From contig DATAAF010000118.1 in the NCBI GenBank assembly GCA_036260255.1, positions 1 through 47,739 of the forward strand: a stretch of DNA of 47,739 nt, written 5' to 3'. Both the position numbers and the translations under genes were made by a program. The stretch comes from DASZJY01 sp036260255. GTDB lineage: Bacteria; Actinomycetota; Acidimicrobiia; Acidimicrobiales; AC-14. Shown here one piece after another: positions 1 to 8,032 of this stretch (its first letter is position 1; every line of letters begins with the position of its first letter). A model generated the notes under the pieces. It made no database searches and was not told the DNA's origin. It saw only the letters and a list, made by a program, of their open reading frames with translations.

Positions 1-1053
1 GGAGGCGTTGGCCAGGGGGGCCGGGACGGTGGGAGGGGCCCCGAAGACGCGGTTGTGGTTGTAGAACTCCCGCACCTGGCTGTGGCCCATCCGGTAGCCG
101 CCCACGGAGAACTCGATGGGCATGTACGGCGTTCCGTTGAACGGGTCCTTCTCGAAGACGTAGAACTTCCGCCCGTTGGTCCTCACGTCGTTGAGCGTGG
201 CGGGCTCCACCATGCGGCCCACGTGGTCGTGCAGCACCATCCACTGGTAGTGCCACCGCACCGTCCGCCGCGCCCGGTGGAACGGCGTGTTGGCGCTGTC
301 CTCCTCCGACTGGGTGAACCCGAGGGCCTTGCCCACCAGTCCTCCAACCGTGTCGAGCAGCCCCCCAGGAGGCCCGGGCTGGGTGTCCATCACCCGGTTG
401 TGGAACTTGAGGAAGGCCAGATGCGTCTGGGCGACGATGAGGTTCTCGTCGTTGCGGGGGTCGCCGATGATGGCGACCTTGTCGTCTCGGCGAGGCAGGT
501 CGTTGGGCAGATTGGGCGGCGCCGGAGGCTGGCCGGGCGCCACCGGGCTGTCCACGTTGGCGGTGCGGCCGATGCGGAAGCGGGCGTTCTCGGGCTTGCC
601 CGTCGGCATGTCATAGAGCTCGGGCTGCTGCTTGGGGCCGAGGCCGTAGAGGCTGTCGAGGTCGATGTTGGGCGTGCGGGCCTGCTCGATCTCCTCGGCA
701 TTGTTGATCTGCTGGAAGCCCCTGGTCTGGTCGAAGGTGATGTCGTGGTCGACGAACTGGCCGAGGTAGGTGAACCCCGCGGGGATGGCGAGGTTGTCCT
801 GGGCGGGATCGGGCTGGTTGGGATTGGGGGGCACCGGGTCCTGCATCGCCTTGCCCAGGTTGATGAGTGCCTCGTCGTCGGGGCGGAAGGGCGTGGCGTC
901 GGGGAACATCCTGCCGAAGCGCTTGGGACCCAAGAAGAGGTTGCCCAAGCCGATGCGCTCGGCGAGCTCGCCCGTTCCTCCCGCCTTCAGCAGCTCGTCG
1001 ATCTTGTTGAGGTCGAAGTCACCCAAAAGCCGATCGGCTTGGCCATGTGCCAT
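1..1053 (-). CDS. Animal-type haem peroxidase (peroxidase-cyclooxygenase superfamily), 3' end cut by window
   Basis: Reading the minus strand from ATG 1053 gives 351 open codons running off the window edge. The family oxidises substrates with H2O2 using a haem often covalently linked to protein. Visible landmarks: distal Asp-His in GQFVDHDITFD (D102, H103); catalytic Arg and ester-linking Glu in GDPRNDEN (R200, E203), followed by HLAFLKFHNR; and the proximal His in GGYRMGHSQVRE (H324). These match the haem-binding set of myeloperoxidase-like enzymes in order and spacing. No signal peptide is seen at the N-terminus, which begins MAHGQADRLL. A GGGGGAG Shine-Dalgarno sits 6 nt before the ATG. 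It is transcribed divergently from glgC. The substrate cannot be told from sequence. Confidence 0.9.
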   Translation of the reverse strand, partial: MAHGQADRLLGDFDLNKIDELLKAGGTGELAERIGLGNLFLGPKRFGRMFPDATPFRPDDEALINLGKAMQDPVPPNPNQPDPAQDNLAIPAGFTYLGQFVDHDITFDQTRGFQQINNAEEIEQARTPNIDLDSLYGLGPKQQPELYDMPTGKPENARFRIGRTANVDSPVAPGQPPAPPNLPNDLPRRDDKVAIIGDPRNDENLIVAQTHLAFLKFHNRVMDTQPGPPGGLLDTVGGLVGKALGFTQSEEDSANTPFHRARRTVRWHYQWMVLHDHVGRMVEPATLNDVRTNGRKFYVFEKDPFNGTPYMPIEFSVGGYRMGHSQVREFYNHNRVFGAPPTVPAPLANAS

Positions 1054-1146
1054 GACACTCCCCCTCGTCTCTTTGGCCATGCATTGCCGAACGCCAATCG
1101 GCGAGCTTCGAGTCGAGGGTGTCCGCCGACGGGCCCGTGCACCAAA

Positions 1147-1152
1147 ATATTA
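1147..1152 (-). promoter_or_regulatory. Candidate -10 box for the haem peroxidase
   Basis: On the minus strand this AT-rich island reads TAATAT, five of six matches to the sigma-70 -10 consensus, about 93 nt ahead of the ATG at 1053. It stands out in very GC-rich sequence. No convincing -35 element is seen upstream, so this is tentative. Confidence 0.3.
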
Positions 1153-1296
1153 GCTGAGCACGGGACGGCGACGCCGGATGCAGCCAGGAAATGGCAGGTC
1201 ACCCGGTCCGGCACGAGATGCATGGCCGGCACCCCTTCGTACAACCCTCCGAGGGCCCCGGGGGCGGTCGAGGCGTCGGCCCCAGGGCGGGGCTAT

Positions 1297-1302
1297 TACG
1301 GT
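1297..1302 (+). promoter_or_regulatory. Candidate leaderless -10 element (TACGGT) for glgC
   Basis: A TANNNT hexamer ends 7 nt before the glgC ATG at 1309, the spacing expected when transcription begins at the A of the start codon. The only purine-rich stretch, near 1286-1292, lies about 16 nt from the ATG, too far to act as a normal ribosome-binding site. This suggests leaderless expression, as is common in actinobacteria. Confidence 0.3.
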
Positions 1303-1308
1303 ACGCGT

Positions 1309-2559
1309 ATGTCTGACCCTCGGGTTCTCTCGCTGGTGCTTGCCGGGGGCGAGGGGAAGCGGCTGTCGCCGCTCACCGCCGACCGGGCCAAGCCCGCCGT
1401 GCCGTTCGCGGGGCACTACCGGCTCATCGACTTCGTGCTGTCCAACCTGGCCAACGGCGGCTACCTCAAGATCGTCGTCCTGACCCAGTACAAGAGCCAC
1501 AGCCTCGACCTGCACATAGCCCGCACCTGGCGTATGTCGCCCCTTCTCGGGAGCTTCGTCAGCCCCGTTCCCGCCCAGATGCGCCGCGGCCCCCGCTGGT
1601 TCGAGGGTTCGGCCGACGCGATCTACCAGAACCTCGGGCTGATCGCCGACGAGAGGCCGGAGTACGTCTGCGTTTTCGGGGCGGACCACGTCTACCGGAT
1701 GGACCCTCGCCAGATGGTCGCGCAGCACATCGAAACCGGCGCCGGCGTCACCGTCGCCGGCGTGCGGGTGCCCATCCAGGAGGCCAGCCAGAGCGGCGTC
1801 ATCGAGGCGGGGGACGGCACGACCATCCGCAGCTTCAAGGAGAAGCCGTCCGACCCCGCGCCCCTTCCCGACGACAGCGAGCAGGCCTTCGCCTCGATGG
1901 GCAATTACGTGTTCACCGCCAGCACCCTGGCCGAGGCGGTCTCCGCCGACGCCGAGAACGAGGACTCCGAGCACGACGTCGGCGGCGACATCATCCCCAT
2001 GCTGGTGGACGAGGGCGTTGCCCACGTGCACGACTTCACCAACAACCAGGTGCCCGGCGAGTCGGACGACGACCATGGCTACTGGCGCGACGTCGGGACG
2101 CTCGACACCTATTACGAATCGCACATGGACCTGGTGTCGGCGCAGCCGAAGTTCAGCCTCTACAACGAGCGGTGGCCGATCTACACCTCGGGCCCTGCCC
2201 TTCCGCCGGCCAAGTTCGTCTACGAGGGTGTCGAAGGGACGGGGCGGGTCCTGAACTCGATGGTCTGCGCAGGGGCGGTCGTCCGGGGGGCGACCGTGGA
2301 GGGGTCGGTCATCTCCCCAGGGGTCACGATCCATCCCCACGCCACCGTGGAGAACTCGGTCATCCTGCACGACGTGGTGGTCGGGCGGGGTGCGGTGGTG
2401 CGCAACACGATCATCGACAAGAACGTGGAGGTGCCCGAAGGCACGAGCATCGGCGTGGACGGCGACGCCGACGAGAAGCGGTTCACGATGTCCGACAACG
2501 GCATCGTCGTCATCGGCAAGGACGAGAAGATCCCGACCGACATCAACTACGGGAGTTAG
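1309..2559 (+). CDS. glgC: Glucose-1-phosphate adenylyltransferase
   Basis: The 416-residue protein makes ADP-glucose from ATP and glucose-1-phosphate, the committed step of bacterial glycogen synthesis. The N-terminal nucleotidyltransferase signature LAGGEGKRLSPLT is followed by DRAKPAVPF and YRLIDFVLSN. The substrate and metal region FGADHVYRMD and the GYWRDVGTLDTYYESHMDL block are typical of GlgC. The C-terminal third carries hexapeptide-type repeats of a left-handed beta helix (for example GAVVRGATVEGSVI). The reading frame stays open far upstream, but homology begins at MSDPRVLSLVLAGG, so ATG 1309 is chosen. The phosphoribulokinase gene begins 2 bp after its stop, so the two are probably cotranscribed. 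Confidence 0.95.
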   Translation: MSDPRVLSLVLAGGEGKRLSPLTADRAKPAVPFAGHYRLIDFVLSNLANGGYLKIVVLTQYKSHSLDLHIARTWRMSPLLGSFVSPVPAQMRRGPRWFEGSADAIYQNLGLIADERPEYVCVFGADHVYRMDPRQMVAQHIETGAGVTVAGVRVPIQEASQSGVIEAGDGTTIRSFKEKPSDPAPLPDDSEQAFASMGNYVFTASTLAEAVSADAENEDSEHDVGGDIIPMLVDEGVAHVHDFTNNQVPGESDDDHGYWRDVGTLDTYYESHMDLVSAQPKFSLYNERWPIYTSGPALPPAKFVYEGVEGTGRVLNSMVCAGAVVRGATVEGSVISPGVTIHPHATVENSVILHDVVVGRGAVVRNTIIDKNVEVPEGTSIGVDGDADEKRFTMSDNGIVVIGKDEKIPTDINYGS

Positions 2560-2561
2560 AC

Positions 2562-3548
2562 GTGTCCGAGAAAGAGATGAACGTCCAGCGGGCGAACCCG
2601 GGCAACGGGAACGGTCGCCGGCCCATCATGCTGGCCATCGCGGGTGACAGTGGCACGGGGAAGACGACGATCACCAAGGGGTTGGCCGACGCGTTGGGCC
2701 CGGAGCGGATCACCTCCGTGGGGGCCGACGACTATCACCGCTATGACCGGGAAGAGCGCAAGGAGCTCCCGTTCACCCCGCTCAACCCCAAGTGCAATTA
2801 CGTCGACATCATGGAGCAGCACCTCAGGCACCTCGCCGCCGGGGAGCCCATCCTCAAACCCATATACGACCACGACAGCGGCAAGCTCACGCGGCCGGAG
2901 CACATCCAGCCGGCCGAGTTCGTGATCGTGGAGGGTCTGCTGCCCCTCTACACCGAGGTGGCCCGGGCCTGCTTCGACATCAGCGTGTACCTGGACCCGC
3001 CCGAGGAGATCCGCATCGCGTGGAAGTTGGCGCGCGACACCAGCAAGCGCGGCTACACCGAGGACGAGGTTCGGGAGGACCTGAAGAAGCGAGAGCCGGA
3101 GTCCGAGGAGTTCATCCGCCCCCAGCGCGCCTACGCCGACATCGTCGTCCGCTTCGCTCCCATCGAAGAGCGAGGGGAGACGCCCGACGACCCCCTCAGC
3201 GCCACCCTCCTGCTCCGCCCGACCATCGACCACCCCCCGCTGCACGAGATCCTCGGCGACGACACCGAGCAGGCGATGCATCTCAAGCTCGCCCGGGACG
3301 ACGACGGCAAGCCGGTGGACGCGGTACACATCCATTCCTACGCCGACCGGGACATCACCAGGAAGGTGGAGGAGGCCATCTGGGACGAGCTCGGCGTGGA
3401 TGCGCCGCTGCCCGAGGCCCTCGGCCGGCTCGACTCTGACTCCGACGAGCGCGACGAGCCCTTGGCCCTGACACAGCTCATACTCCTCTACCACCTCATC
3501 CAGCGCCGCCAACGGTTGAGCGAGGCCGCCGCCGACAGCGACGAATAG
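2562..3548 (+). CDS. prk: Phosphoribulokinase (class II-like PRK/uridine kinase family)
   Basis: The 328-residue P-loop kinase resembles plant/cyanobacterial class II phosphoribulokinases, which phosphorylate ribulose-5-phosphate to RuBP. Walker A is GDSGTGKTT (residues 28-36). It is followed by the catalytic-aspartate motif GADDYHRYDREERK, then PLNPKCNYVDIMEQHL, KPIYDHDSGKL and VIEGLLPLY. The end of the core reads RPQRAYADIVVRF. The thioredoxin-target cysteine of chloroplast enzymes in the P-loop is replaced by Thr. GTG 2562 has GGGAG 6 nt upstream; ATG 2577 is an in-frame alternative. There is no RuBisCO gene in the window, so whether the product feeds CO2 fixation or something else is open. 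About 10 bp separates it from the GT20 gene. Confidence 0.85.
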   Translation: MSEKEMNVQRANPGNGNGRRPIMLAIAGDSGTGKTTITKGLADALGPERITSVGADDYHRYDREERKELPFTPLNPKCNYVDIMEQHLRHLAAGEPILKPIYDHDSGKLTRPEHIQPAEFVIVEGLLPLYTEVARACFDISVYLDPPEEIRIAWKLARDTSKRGYTEDEVREDLKKREPESEEFIRPQRAYADIVVRFAPIEERGETPDDPLSATLLLRPTIDHPPLHEILGDDTEQAMHLKLARDDDGKPVDAVHIHSYADRDITRKVEEAIWDELGVDAPLPEALGRLDSDSDERDEPLALTQLILLYHLIQRRQRLSEAAADSDE

Positions 3549-3558
3549 CCAGTCCGTC

Positions 3559-5043
3559 GTGGAGGCGGCTGAGGGGCTCGGCGACGACCCTCTCATCCTC
3601 GTGTCCAACCGTGGTCCCGTGGAGTACACGCGAGACGACGGCGAGCGCCGGGCCACGCCGGGCAAAGGCGGGCTGGTGAAGTCGCTGACCGGACTGACGA
3701 GCCATCTCGAGGACGCGGTCTGGGTCTGCGCGGCGCTCAGCGAGGAGGACGTGGCCGTGTCTCGTGAGCACGATGGGGCGGCCTTCGACCACGAGGAAGA
3801 CGGGCGCGCTGTGCGGCTCCGCATGGTCGAGCTGGACCCCGACGCCCAACACAAGTTCTACGCCGTCGTCTCCAATCCACTCCTGTGGTTCGTCCAGCAC
3901 TCCCTGTGGGACCTTGCGACCACTCCCGACATCACTCGCCGCGAGATCGACGCGTTCGACAATGGTTACGTCGCGGTCAACGCCCGCTTCGCCGACGCCG
4001 TGGCCGAGGAGGTGGAAGCCCGCGGTGGGCGCGCCACGGTTATGGTGCAGGACTACCACCTGTACCTGGTGCCGGAGCGGGTCCGGGACCGTTGTCCCGA
4101 GGTGTTCCTGCACCACTTCGTGCACATCCCCTGGCCTCATCCGGACGCCTGGCGAGTGCTGCCCCCGGCGATGCGCGAAGCCGTGTTCAACGGCGTGCTC
4201 GGCAACGACGTGGTGGCCTTCCACTCCAAGCGCTCCGCCCGCAACTTCGTGCTCGGCTGTGAGGAGCTGCTCGGCCTCGACGTCGACACCAGTCGGCTGA
4301 CGGTCGCCGTCGGCCGACGCACCGTCCATGCCCGCCACTACCCGATTTCCGTGGACCCCGAAGATCTCGACGCTACGGCCGCCTCGGAGGCGGTGTCCGA
4401 CCACGAGCGCCGCCTGGCCGAGCGGCGCCGTGAGCACCTCATCCTGCGCGTGGACAGGGCGGATCCCAGCAAGAACATCCTGCGGGGGTTCAGGGCCTTC
4501 GACGTCCTGCTCGACGACCACCCCGAGTTGGCCGAACGGGTCACGTTCCTCGCTCTCGTGCAGCCGAGCCGGGAGGACGTCGACGAGTACGTCGACTACC
4601 TGGACCAGATCCGGCGGTTGGTGGAGGAGCTGAACGACAAGCACGGGACCGCCGACTGGGAGCCGATCGAGCTCAACCTGGAGGGTGATTTCGACGAGGT
4701 GGTTGCCGCCTACAAGTTGTTCGACGTGCTCGTCGTCAACCCCATCGCCGACGGCATGAACCTGGTGGCCAAGGAGGCGGCGATCGTGAATGACGGTGTC
4801 GGCGTTCTCGCACTGTCCGAGAACGCCGGGGCCCACGAGGAACTGGGAGACCTTGCGGTCACGTTGCACCCGTTCGACATCCAACAGCAGGCCGACGCCA
4901 TCTTCGCCGCCCTGCGGATGGGGGCCGACGAACGCCGGAACCGGCTCGCCGCGTCGGCGGCAGTGGTCCGGGAGCACGACGTGGCGGCGTGGCTACGTGA
5001 CCAGCTCCGCGACGTGCGCGAGCTCCGCCGGTCTGCTGGCTAG
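3559..5043 (+). CDS. otsA: GT20 family synthase, probable trehalose-6-phosphate synthase
   Basis: The 494-residue protein belongs to glycosyltransferase family 20, which transfers glucose from a nucleotide sugar to glucose-6-P (or glycerol-3-P in related enzymes). Supporting motifs: LILVSNRGPV at the N-terminus, KGGLVKSL, the VMVQDYHLYLVP block, HHFVHIPWPHPDAWRVLP, the phosphate/nucleotide site RVDRADPSKN, and ADGMNLVAKE near the end. The usual LRDGMNLV reads IADGMNLV and the usual VDRLDYSKG reads VDRADPSKN, so the acceptor may differ from glucose-6-P; glucosylglycerol-phosphate synthase is the main alternative. The start is GTG 3559. No trehalose-phosphate phosphatase lies in the window. It probably shares a transcript with glgC and prk. 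Confidence 0.83.
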   Translation: MEAAEGLGDDPLILVSNRGPVEYTRDDGERRATPGKGGLVKSLTGLTSHLEDAVWVCAALSEEDVAVSREHDGAAFDHEEDGRAVRLRMVELDPDAQHKFYAVVSNPLLWFVQHSLWDLATTPDITRREIDAFDNGYVAVNARFADAVAEEVEARGGRATVMVQDYHLYLVPERVRDRCPEVFLHHFVHIPWPHPDAWRVLPPAMREAVFNGVLGNDVVAFHSKRSARNFVLGCEELLGLDVDTSRLTVAVGRRTVHARHYPISVDPEDLDATAASEAVSDHERRLAERRREHLILRVDRADPSKNILRGFRAFDVLLDDHPELAERVTFLALVQPSREDVDEYVDYLDQIRRLVEELNDKHGTADWEPIELNLEGDFDEVVAAYKLFDVLVVNPIADGMNLVAKEAAIVNDGVGVLALSENAGAHEELGDLAVTLHPFDIQQQADAIFAALRMGADERRNRLAASAAVVREHDVAAWLRDQLRDVRELRRSAG

Positions 5044-5089
5044 CGCCTGGGCACGGCGGCTCGGGGTACCCGGTCGACGGGCGACCAGG

Positions 5090-5701
5090 TCAGGCCAAGG
5101 TCACTCGCTCGGCCAGGTCGGGGTAGTGCTCGACGATGCCGTCGGGGTCGAACACCAGGTCGCCGACGAAGTCGCGGTGGCGTCCGACGTAGCGCACAAC
5201 CGAGTGGTCGACGTCCCGGCGCACGTGCTCGTAGCGCTGCTCGGAGGGGTGGACGCCCAGATCGGGGACGGACACCCATGCCATGAGGAAGTCGGCCTCG
5301 CCCGGTCGTTCGTGCAGGCGGTGACGGCGAACGGGCATCAGGTTGGTCAGCGGTGAGCGGGCCAGGTCGAAGTCGAGCGCTCCCTCAACCGCGGCGGTAT
5401 CTCCGCCGGAGGGAGGCAGCGCCGCATCGCCCTCCTCGTCGGTCTCGAAGTCCCACGTGCCGTTGGAGTGGCGGCGAAGGCGCAGCCGCCGCCTCCAGCC
5501 CTCGCCGCTCGCGTCGACGTCGAGCGTCTCGGCGACGAAGGCGGGCCCGGTTCTCAGCTCGTAGTCGAGGCGGTAGGGGAGAGGGTCGACCCCGAGTTGG
5601 GTTCCGGCGGCGGCGATGGAGTCGGGGCCGAGCTCCAAGTTGGCGGCCTCGGCCCGCCAGGCGTCGAGACCGCGCCACAAGACCAGCCGTCGCACCGGCA
5701 C
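5090..5701 (-). CDS. Putative glycolipid-binding domain protein (DUF1089-like)
   Basis: The 203-residue protein matches the putative glycolipid-binding family. It has an N-terminal RRLVLWRGLDAWRAE, the block DLARSPLTNLMPVRR, the segment VPDLGVHPSEQRYEHV and a C-terminal FDPDGIVEHYPDLAERV. Members form a single beta-rich lipid-binding fold and are of unknown physiological role. There is no signal peptide or membrane segment. GTG 5701 is taken as the start; the gene is divergent from the cyclotransferase gene at 5764 and convergent with the GT20 gene. Confidence 0.85.
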   Translation of the reverse strand: MPVRRLVLWRGLDAWRAEAANLELGPDSIAAAGTQLGVDPLPYRLDYELRTGPAFVAETLDVDASGEGWRRRLRLRRHSNGTWDFETDEEGDAALPPSGGDTAAVEGALDFDLARSPLTNLMPVRRHRLHERPGEADFLMAWVSVPDLGVHPSEQRYEHVRRDVDHSVVRYVGRHRDFVGDLVFDPDGIVEHYPDLAERVTLA

Positions 5702-5763
5702 CAGTATCTTCCACCGGTGGCGTCACCGTGCGGGCGGCCGGGGCGGGCCCCAGCCGTGCCACG

Positions 5764-6168
5764 ATGGCGGCGGTGCCCGAGAGGACGGTCTCGCTGTTCG
5801 TCTACGGGACGCTGATGCCGGGACAGCTCCGGTGGCCGGTGCTGCAGCCCCACGCCCGCTCGACCGAGCAGGCGACGACCAGGGGCCACCTGTGGGACAC
5901 GGGGATGGGCTACCCGGCGGCGCGCTTCGACGAGCGGGGCCGCCGCATCCCCGGGGCGCTGGTCACCATCGCCCCCGACGTCGGCCCGGACGTCATCGCC
6001 ATGCTCGACCGCATCGAGGGGGAGGGCGTGCTCTTCCGAAGGGTGGAGATCCCGACCTCCGCCGGGCCCGCGCTGAGCTACGAGTGGGTCGGGTCGACGG
6101 AGCGCTTGTCGCCGTTGCCGAGCGGCTGGCCGCGCCGCCCCGCCGCCCGGCCCGCCCGGCCCGGCTGA
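5764..6168 (+). CDS. Gamma-glutamylcyclotransferase-like (AIG2/GGCT fold) protein
   Basis: The 134-residue protein has the signature VSLFVYGTLMPGQ at its N-terminus, followed by GALVTIAPD and MLDRIEGEGVLFRRVEIPT, which carries the catalytic-type Glu of the cyclotransferase fold. Family members cleave gamma-glutamyl amines or peptides to 5-oxoproline, though many bacterial ones are uncharacterised. The C-terminus is Pro/Arg-rich and degenerate. ATG 5764 starts right before the conserved strand. The stop lies 4 bp from the convergent CHRD gene, so no separate terminator fits between them. Confidence 0.83.
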   Translation: MAAVPERTVSLFVYGTLMPGQLRWPVLQPHARSTEQATTRGHLWDTGMGYPAARFDERGRRIPGALVTIAPDVGPDVIAMLDRIEGEGVLFRRVEIPTSAGPALSYEWVGSTERLSPLPSGWPRRPAARPARPG

Positions 6169-6172
6169 CCCG

Positions 6173-6631
6173 TCAAATCCTTCGGAGCTGGCCCCGGAGA
6201 GCGCCGCCCGGGTACAGCGGCGTGCTGTGGAGGTTGATGTAGTAGGCCTGCGGGTTGGCGGCGATGTTGTCGAGCGTCGTCTCGTTCGCCACCGTCACGC
6301 ACTGGCGGAACACGCCGGTGCGGGCCGAAGGTGGAGTCTGGAACGGGACAACGATGGGTCCGGCAGAGGTGGTGGGCGCGATGTGGATGTGGAGCCCGCT
6401 CAGGGTCCCGTCGACCCTCGCCCACTGCAGGGTCACGCACAGCTGGTTGGCGGCGTCGTTGATGGTGATGTACGCCCGCCCGATTGCGTCGGGATCGCCC
6501 GGGTTGGGCCGCTCGGCCGCGCCGGTCATGAAGGCGATGATCCTGGCGTCGTCGGCGGCCGCCGGGGACGCCGCGGCCACCACGGCCGCCGAGGACACGA
6601 GCAACACACACAGGGCGACTCTGCGCATCAT
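6173..6631 (-). CDS. Secreted CHRD-domain protein
   Basis: The 152-residue protein has a clear signal peptide (MMRRVALCVLLVSSAAVVAA, then ASPAAA-DD). A CHRD domain follows, with FMTGAAERPNPGDPDAIGRAYI, LCVTLQWARV, LHIHIAPTTSAGP and the closing HSTPLYPGGALRGQL. CHRD domains occur in chordin and in bacterial exported proteins of unknown role. GTG 6652 is also in frame, but a GGGAGG Shine-Dalgarno placed 9 nt before ATG 6631 decides the start. About 40 bp separate it from the GT87 stop, so it could be the last gene of the dpr operon. Confidence 0.85.
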   Translation of the reverse strand: MMRRVALCVLLVSSAAVVAAASPAAADDARIIAFMTGAAERPNPGDPDAIGRAYITINDAANQLCVTLQWARVDGTLSGLHIHIAPTTSAGPIVVPFQTPPSARTGVFRQCVTVANETTLDNIAANPQAYYINLHSTPLYPGGALRGQLRRI

Positions 6632-6670
6632 GCCGAACGACCTCCCGCTCACCGATGGTCTGTCCGTAGG

Positions 6671-8032
6671 TTACGTCGCCGAGGCCGGATCGGGATTTCG
6701 CGGCGCCGCCTCGCCCCGCCAGACCTGTGCCAGCACGACCAGTCCGACGACCGCCACCAGGGCGTTCCGGGTGACGAGCAGGGCCACGGGGGCGGCGTCG
6801 TTGGCCAGCAGCCCGGCGTAGCGGAACGGGAAGAGCACCTGGGACAGCACGTTGGCGATCGCGATCAGCCCCAGCGGCACCCACAGGACGCGCCCGGCCA
6901 GGCTGGCGAGGACAGCGGCCAGCGCGGACAGCCACAGCATGAACTGGGGCGAGAAGACGGTGCCCACGGCGAGGAGAAGGGCGAGGGTGCCCGTCATGAC
7001 CATCACCAGCTGGGTCGAGGAGCCCGGCTCGACCCTCTTGCGGGCGAGGGCCGCACCGGCGACCACCACGGCGACCGACAGGACCAGGGACACCCTCTCG
7101 AGCGCCGACCCTCCGGAGCGGGCGAGGTGGGCGGCGCCGCGGTCGAACACCACCTTCACCGGCGGGTCGAGGTGACCGGCGATCAACAGCGCGGCGCCCC
7201 AGGTGCTCTCCACCTGGACGCCCCTCTCGCTGTGGTAGCCGACGACGCTCTCCCACAGCCCGTCCAGGGAGCCGGTGAACGGCAGCACGCCCACCACCAC
7301 GACGCCCGCCGCCGCCACCAACGGCCGCCAGCGCCAGCCCCCGCGGCTGGCGACGGCGACGGGCAGGAGCAGCGCCGGGTACACCTTGGCCAGGGTGCCG
7401 AACCCCATCAGGCCGCCGACGCCCCACCACCCACCCGCCTGGGCCCGCTCCAAGGCCCAGATCGTCGCCACCGCCGGCACGAGGTCGAGGCGGAGGTAGG
7501 CGACGGGCCCGAGGAGGGGGACGAGCAGCGTCCACGCCCAGGGGCCCCACCACGACCCCGCCCGGCGGGCCATGACCAGCAAGCCGAGCAGCCCGGCGGC
7601 GTCGACGAGCACCATCAGGGCGATGAACCGTGTCCGGTAGTCGTCGCCCTCGGTCCCGGTCAGGGGGGCGAGGACGAACGGCAGCGACCCGGGCGGGTAC
7701 TCGATCCGCACCTCGCCGTAGGCCGCCCGGTCGTTCCTCGCCACCTCGGTCGCCCACCGCTCGTAGAGCCTGACGTCGCCGGTGGCGGCGACCGAGCCCG
7801 AGCGGTAGTGCTCGGGGTGGTCGGCCAACCAGGCCACCGCCAGGCGCGTCGCGACGAAGACGGCCGCCAGGAGCACGAGAGCGAGCGACCTGCGACCCTT
7901 TCGGGCGCGGGCCTCCGGGGGGGCGGCGAGCCTCAGAGCGGGAGCGACCCTTAGAGCGGTAGCCGGCGGAACACCGGACGGGGCACGTGGCGGAGGACGG
8001 ACATGACGGCACGGAGGGGCCGCGGCGCCCAC
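6671..8032 (-). CDS. GT87 family GT-C glycosyltransferase (polytopic membrane protein)
   Basis: A protein with about ten membrane segments and GT-C features of the GT87/DUF2029 family: an extracytoplasmic acidic loop GDVRLYERWATEVA, the family's EYPPGSLPFVLAPL, LRLDLVPAVATIWAL, and KVYPALLLPVA. The GT87 member PimE adds mannose from polyprenyl-P-mannose to phosphatidylinositol mannosides; in this context the donor could be polyprenyl-P-arabinose or -mannose. The start is uncertain. GTG 8032 overlaps dprE2 by 82 bp; the next canonical start is GTG 7876, which would drop the basic segment before the first membrane helix. Position after dprE2 suggests a role in envelope glycan assembly. Confidence 0.8.
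   Translation of the reverse strand: MGAAAPPCRHVRPPPRAPSGVPPATALRVAPALRLAAPPEARARKGRRSLALVLLAAVFVATRLAVAWLADHPEHYRSGSVAATGDVRLYERWATEVARNDRAAYGEVRIEYPPGSLPFVLAPLTGTEGDDYRTRFIALMVLVDAAGLLGLLVMARRAGSWWGPWAWTLLVPLLGPVAYLRLDLVPAVATIWALERAQAGGWWGVGGLMGFGTLAKVYPALLLPVAVASRGGWRWRPLVAAAGVVVVGVLPFTGSLDGLWESVVGYHSERGVQVESTWGAALLIAGHLDPPVKVVFDRGAAHLARSGGSALERVSLVLSVAVVVAGAALARKRVEPGSSTQLVMVMTGTLALLLAVGTVFSPQFMLWLSALAAVLASLAGRVLWVPLGLIAIANVLSQVLFPFRYAGLLANDAAPVALLVTRNALVAVVGLVVLAQVWRGEAAPRNPDPASAT

Noticed and set aside
55..1308. Open plus-strand extension ahead of glgC, antisense to the peroxidase
   Set aside because: Low-complexity translation with no family features; GlgC homology starts at 1309 and the minus strand holds a clear haem peroxidase.
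6227..7954. Long plus-strand open frame over CHRD and GT87
   Set aside because: His/Arg/Gly-rich translation typical of antisense frames in GC-rich DNA; the minus strand encodes recognisable membrane and CHRD proteins.
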